From the NCBI GenBank assembly GCA_963772845.1, contig CAVYYW010000021.1, forward strand, positions 115,039 to 179,038: 64,000 bases of DNA, in the 5' to 3' direction. The stretch is from CAVYYW01 sp963772845 (GTDB lineage Bacteria; Bacillota; Bacilli; Bacillales; Sporolactobacillaceae). The position numbers and the translations under genes are program-made. Positions 63,725 to 64,000 of this stretch are shown here, piece by piece (position 1 is the stretch's first letter; every line of letters starts with the position of its first letter). The notes below the pieces were generated by a model. It saw only the letters and a program-made list of their open reading frames with translations, did not search any database and had not been told where the DNA came from.

Positions 63725-64000
63725 TGAAAGCCTATTAAACGATGGTTTATGGACTAATACCCCTACATCATTTATGTCTGCGATCAACATTCAAATCACA
63801 TGGAAAACGTCGCGATGCTGGAAAAGATAAAAAAAATATAATCGCCAAAGTTCACCTAGTTGAACTCTTTTTGTGTTGGAAATAGAATTAGACAAAATGA
63901 CTTCTTATCGAATCATCCGGGCCCAGAAAGAACTAAGTTAAAGTATGGTTATATTTGCGCTTGGATTGCATCAAACGCCTATTATGATTCCCCAGTTTCA

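Overview
The window is a Bacillales (low-GC Firmicute) chromosome segment, most likely a spore-forming Bacillaceae or Planococcaceae/Caryophanaceae member. The gene order closely follows Bacillus subtilis: ctpB-minJ-uvrBA, yvlCD-hprK-lgt-yvoD-ppaX-yvoF, the his operon, yvcD-trxB-yvcI-rapZ-yvcK-whiA-crh, clpP, cggR-gapA-pgk-tpiA-gpmI-eno, and secG-est-rnr-smpB-ssrA. A CotD-type coat protein with a sigma-K-like promoter points to sporulation. The genus cannot be fixed from the sequence alone.

Layout. 1-8.3 kb: protease and division gene remnants, SOS-controlled excision repair and two small membrane proteins. 8.4-9.9 kb: a block of intergenic repeats. 10-14.1 kb: catabolite-control kinase, lipoprotein maturation, phosphatase and acetyltransferase in one compact operon. 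14.5-15.6 kb: a divergent cation antiporter. 15.9-22.4 kb: histidine operon hisZGDBHAFI with a frame-broken hisD. 22.7-30.4 kb: yvcD, trxB and the yvcI-rapZ-yvcK-whiA-crh cluster, interrupted by a second repeat block. 30.6-31.2 kb: clpP under a CtsR-type operator. 31.3-41.6 kb: accessory region with a lysine-type permease, repeat arrays, an AT-rich orphan membrane gene, tRNA-Arg(CCG), a drug exporter, a frame-broken iadA, a Gln/Gly/Met repeat protein, a polysaccharide deacetylase and cotD. 41.8-50.6 kb: corA with a possible leader ORF, a glutaredoxin-like gene and the glycolytic operon. 50.6-55.9 kb: repeats, a secreted lamin-tail/phospholipase D protein, a YukJ-like protein and a broken dehydrogenase. 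56-63.1 kb: secG, est, rnr, repeats, a HAD gene with an internal stop, smpB and tmRNA. 63.2 kb to the end: an AT-richer msrA.

Two things stand out. First, intergenic DNA is crowded with repeats: a MITE-like family whose ends carry CACTGAAAAAGT, 52-bp, 51-bp and 164-bp tandem arrays, and a three-copy structured element with one visible compensatory base change. Some copies form inverted pairs about 16 kb and 9 kb apart. Second, nine frameshifts in five genes (minJ, hisD x5, whiA, iadA and a dehydrogenase gene) are all of the +1 type, several next to short homopolymers. This suggests systematic base over-calling in the sequence, or a strain with an insertion bias, rather than ordinary decay. 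I did not find a convincing new multi-gene defence or biosynthetic system.
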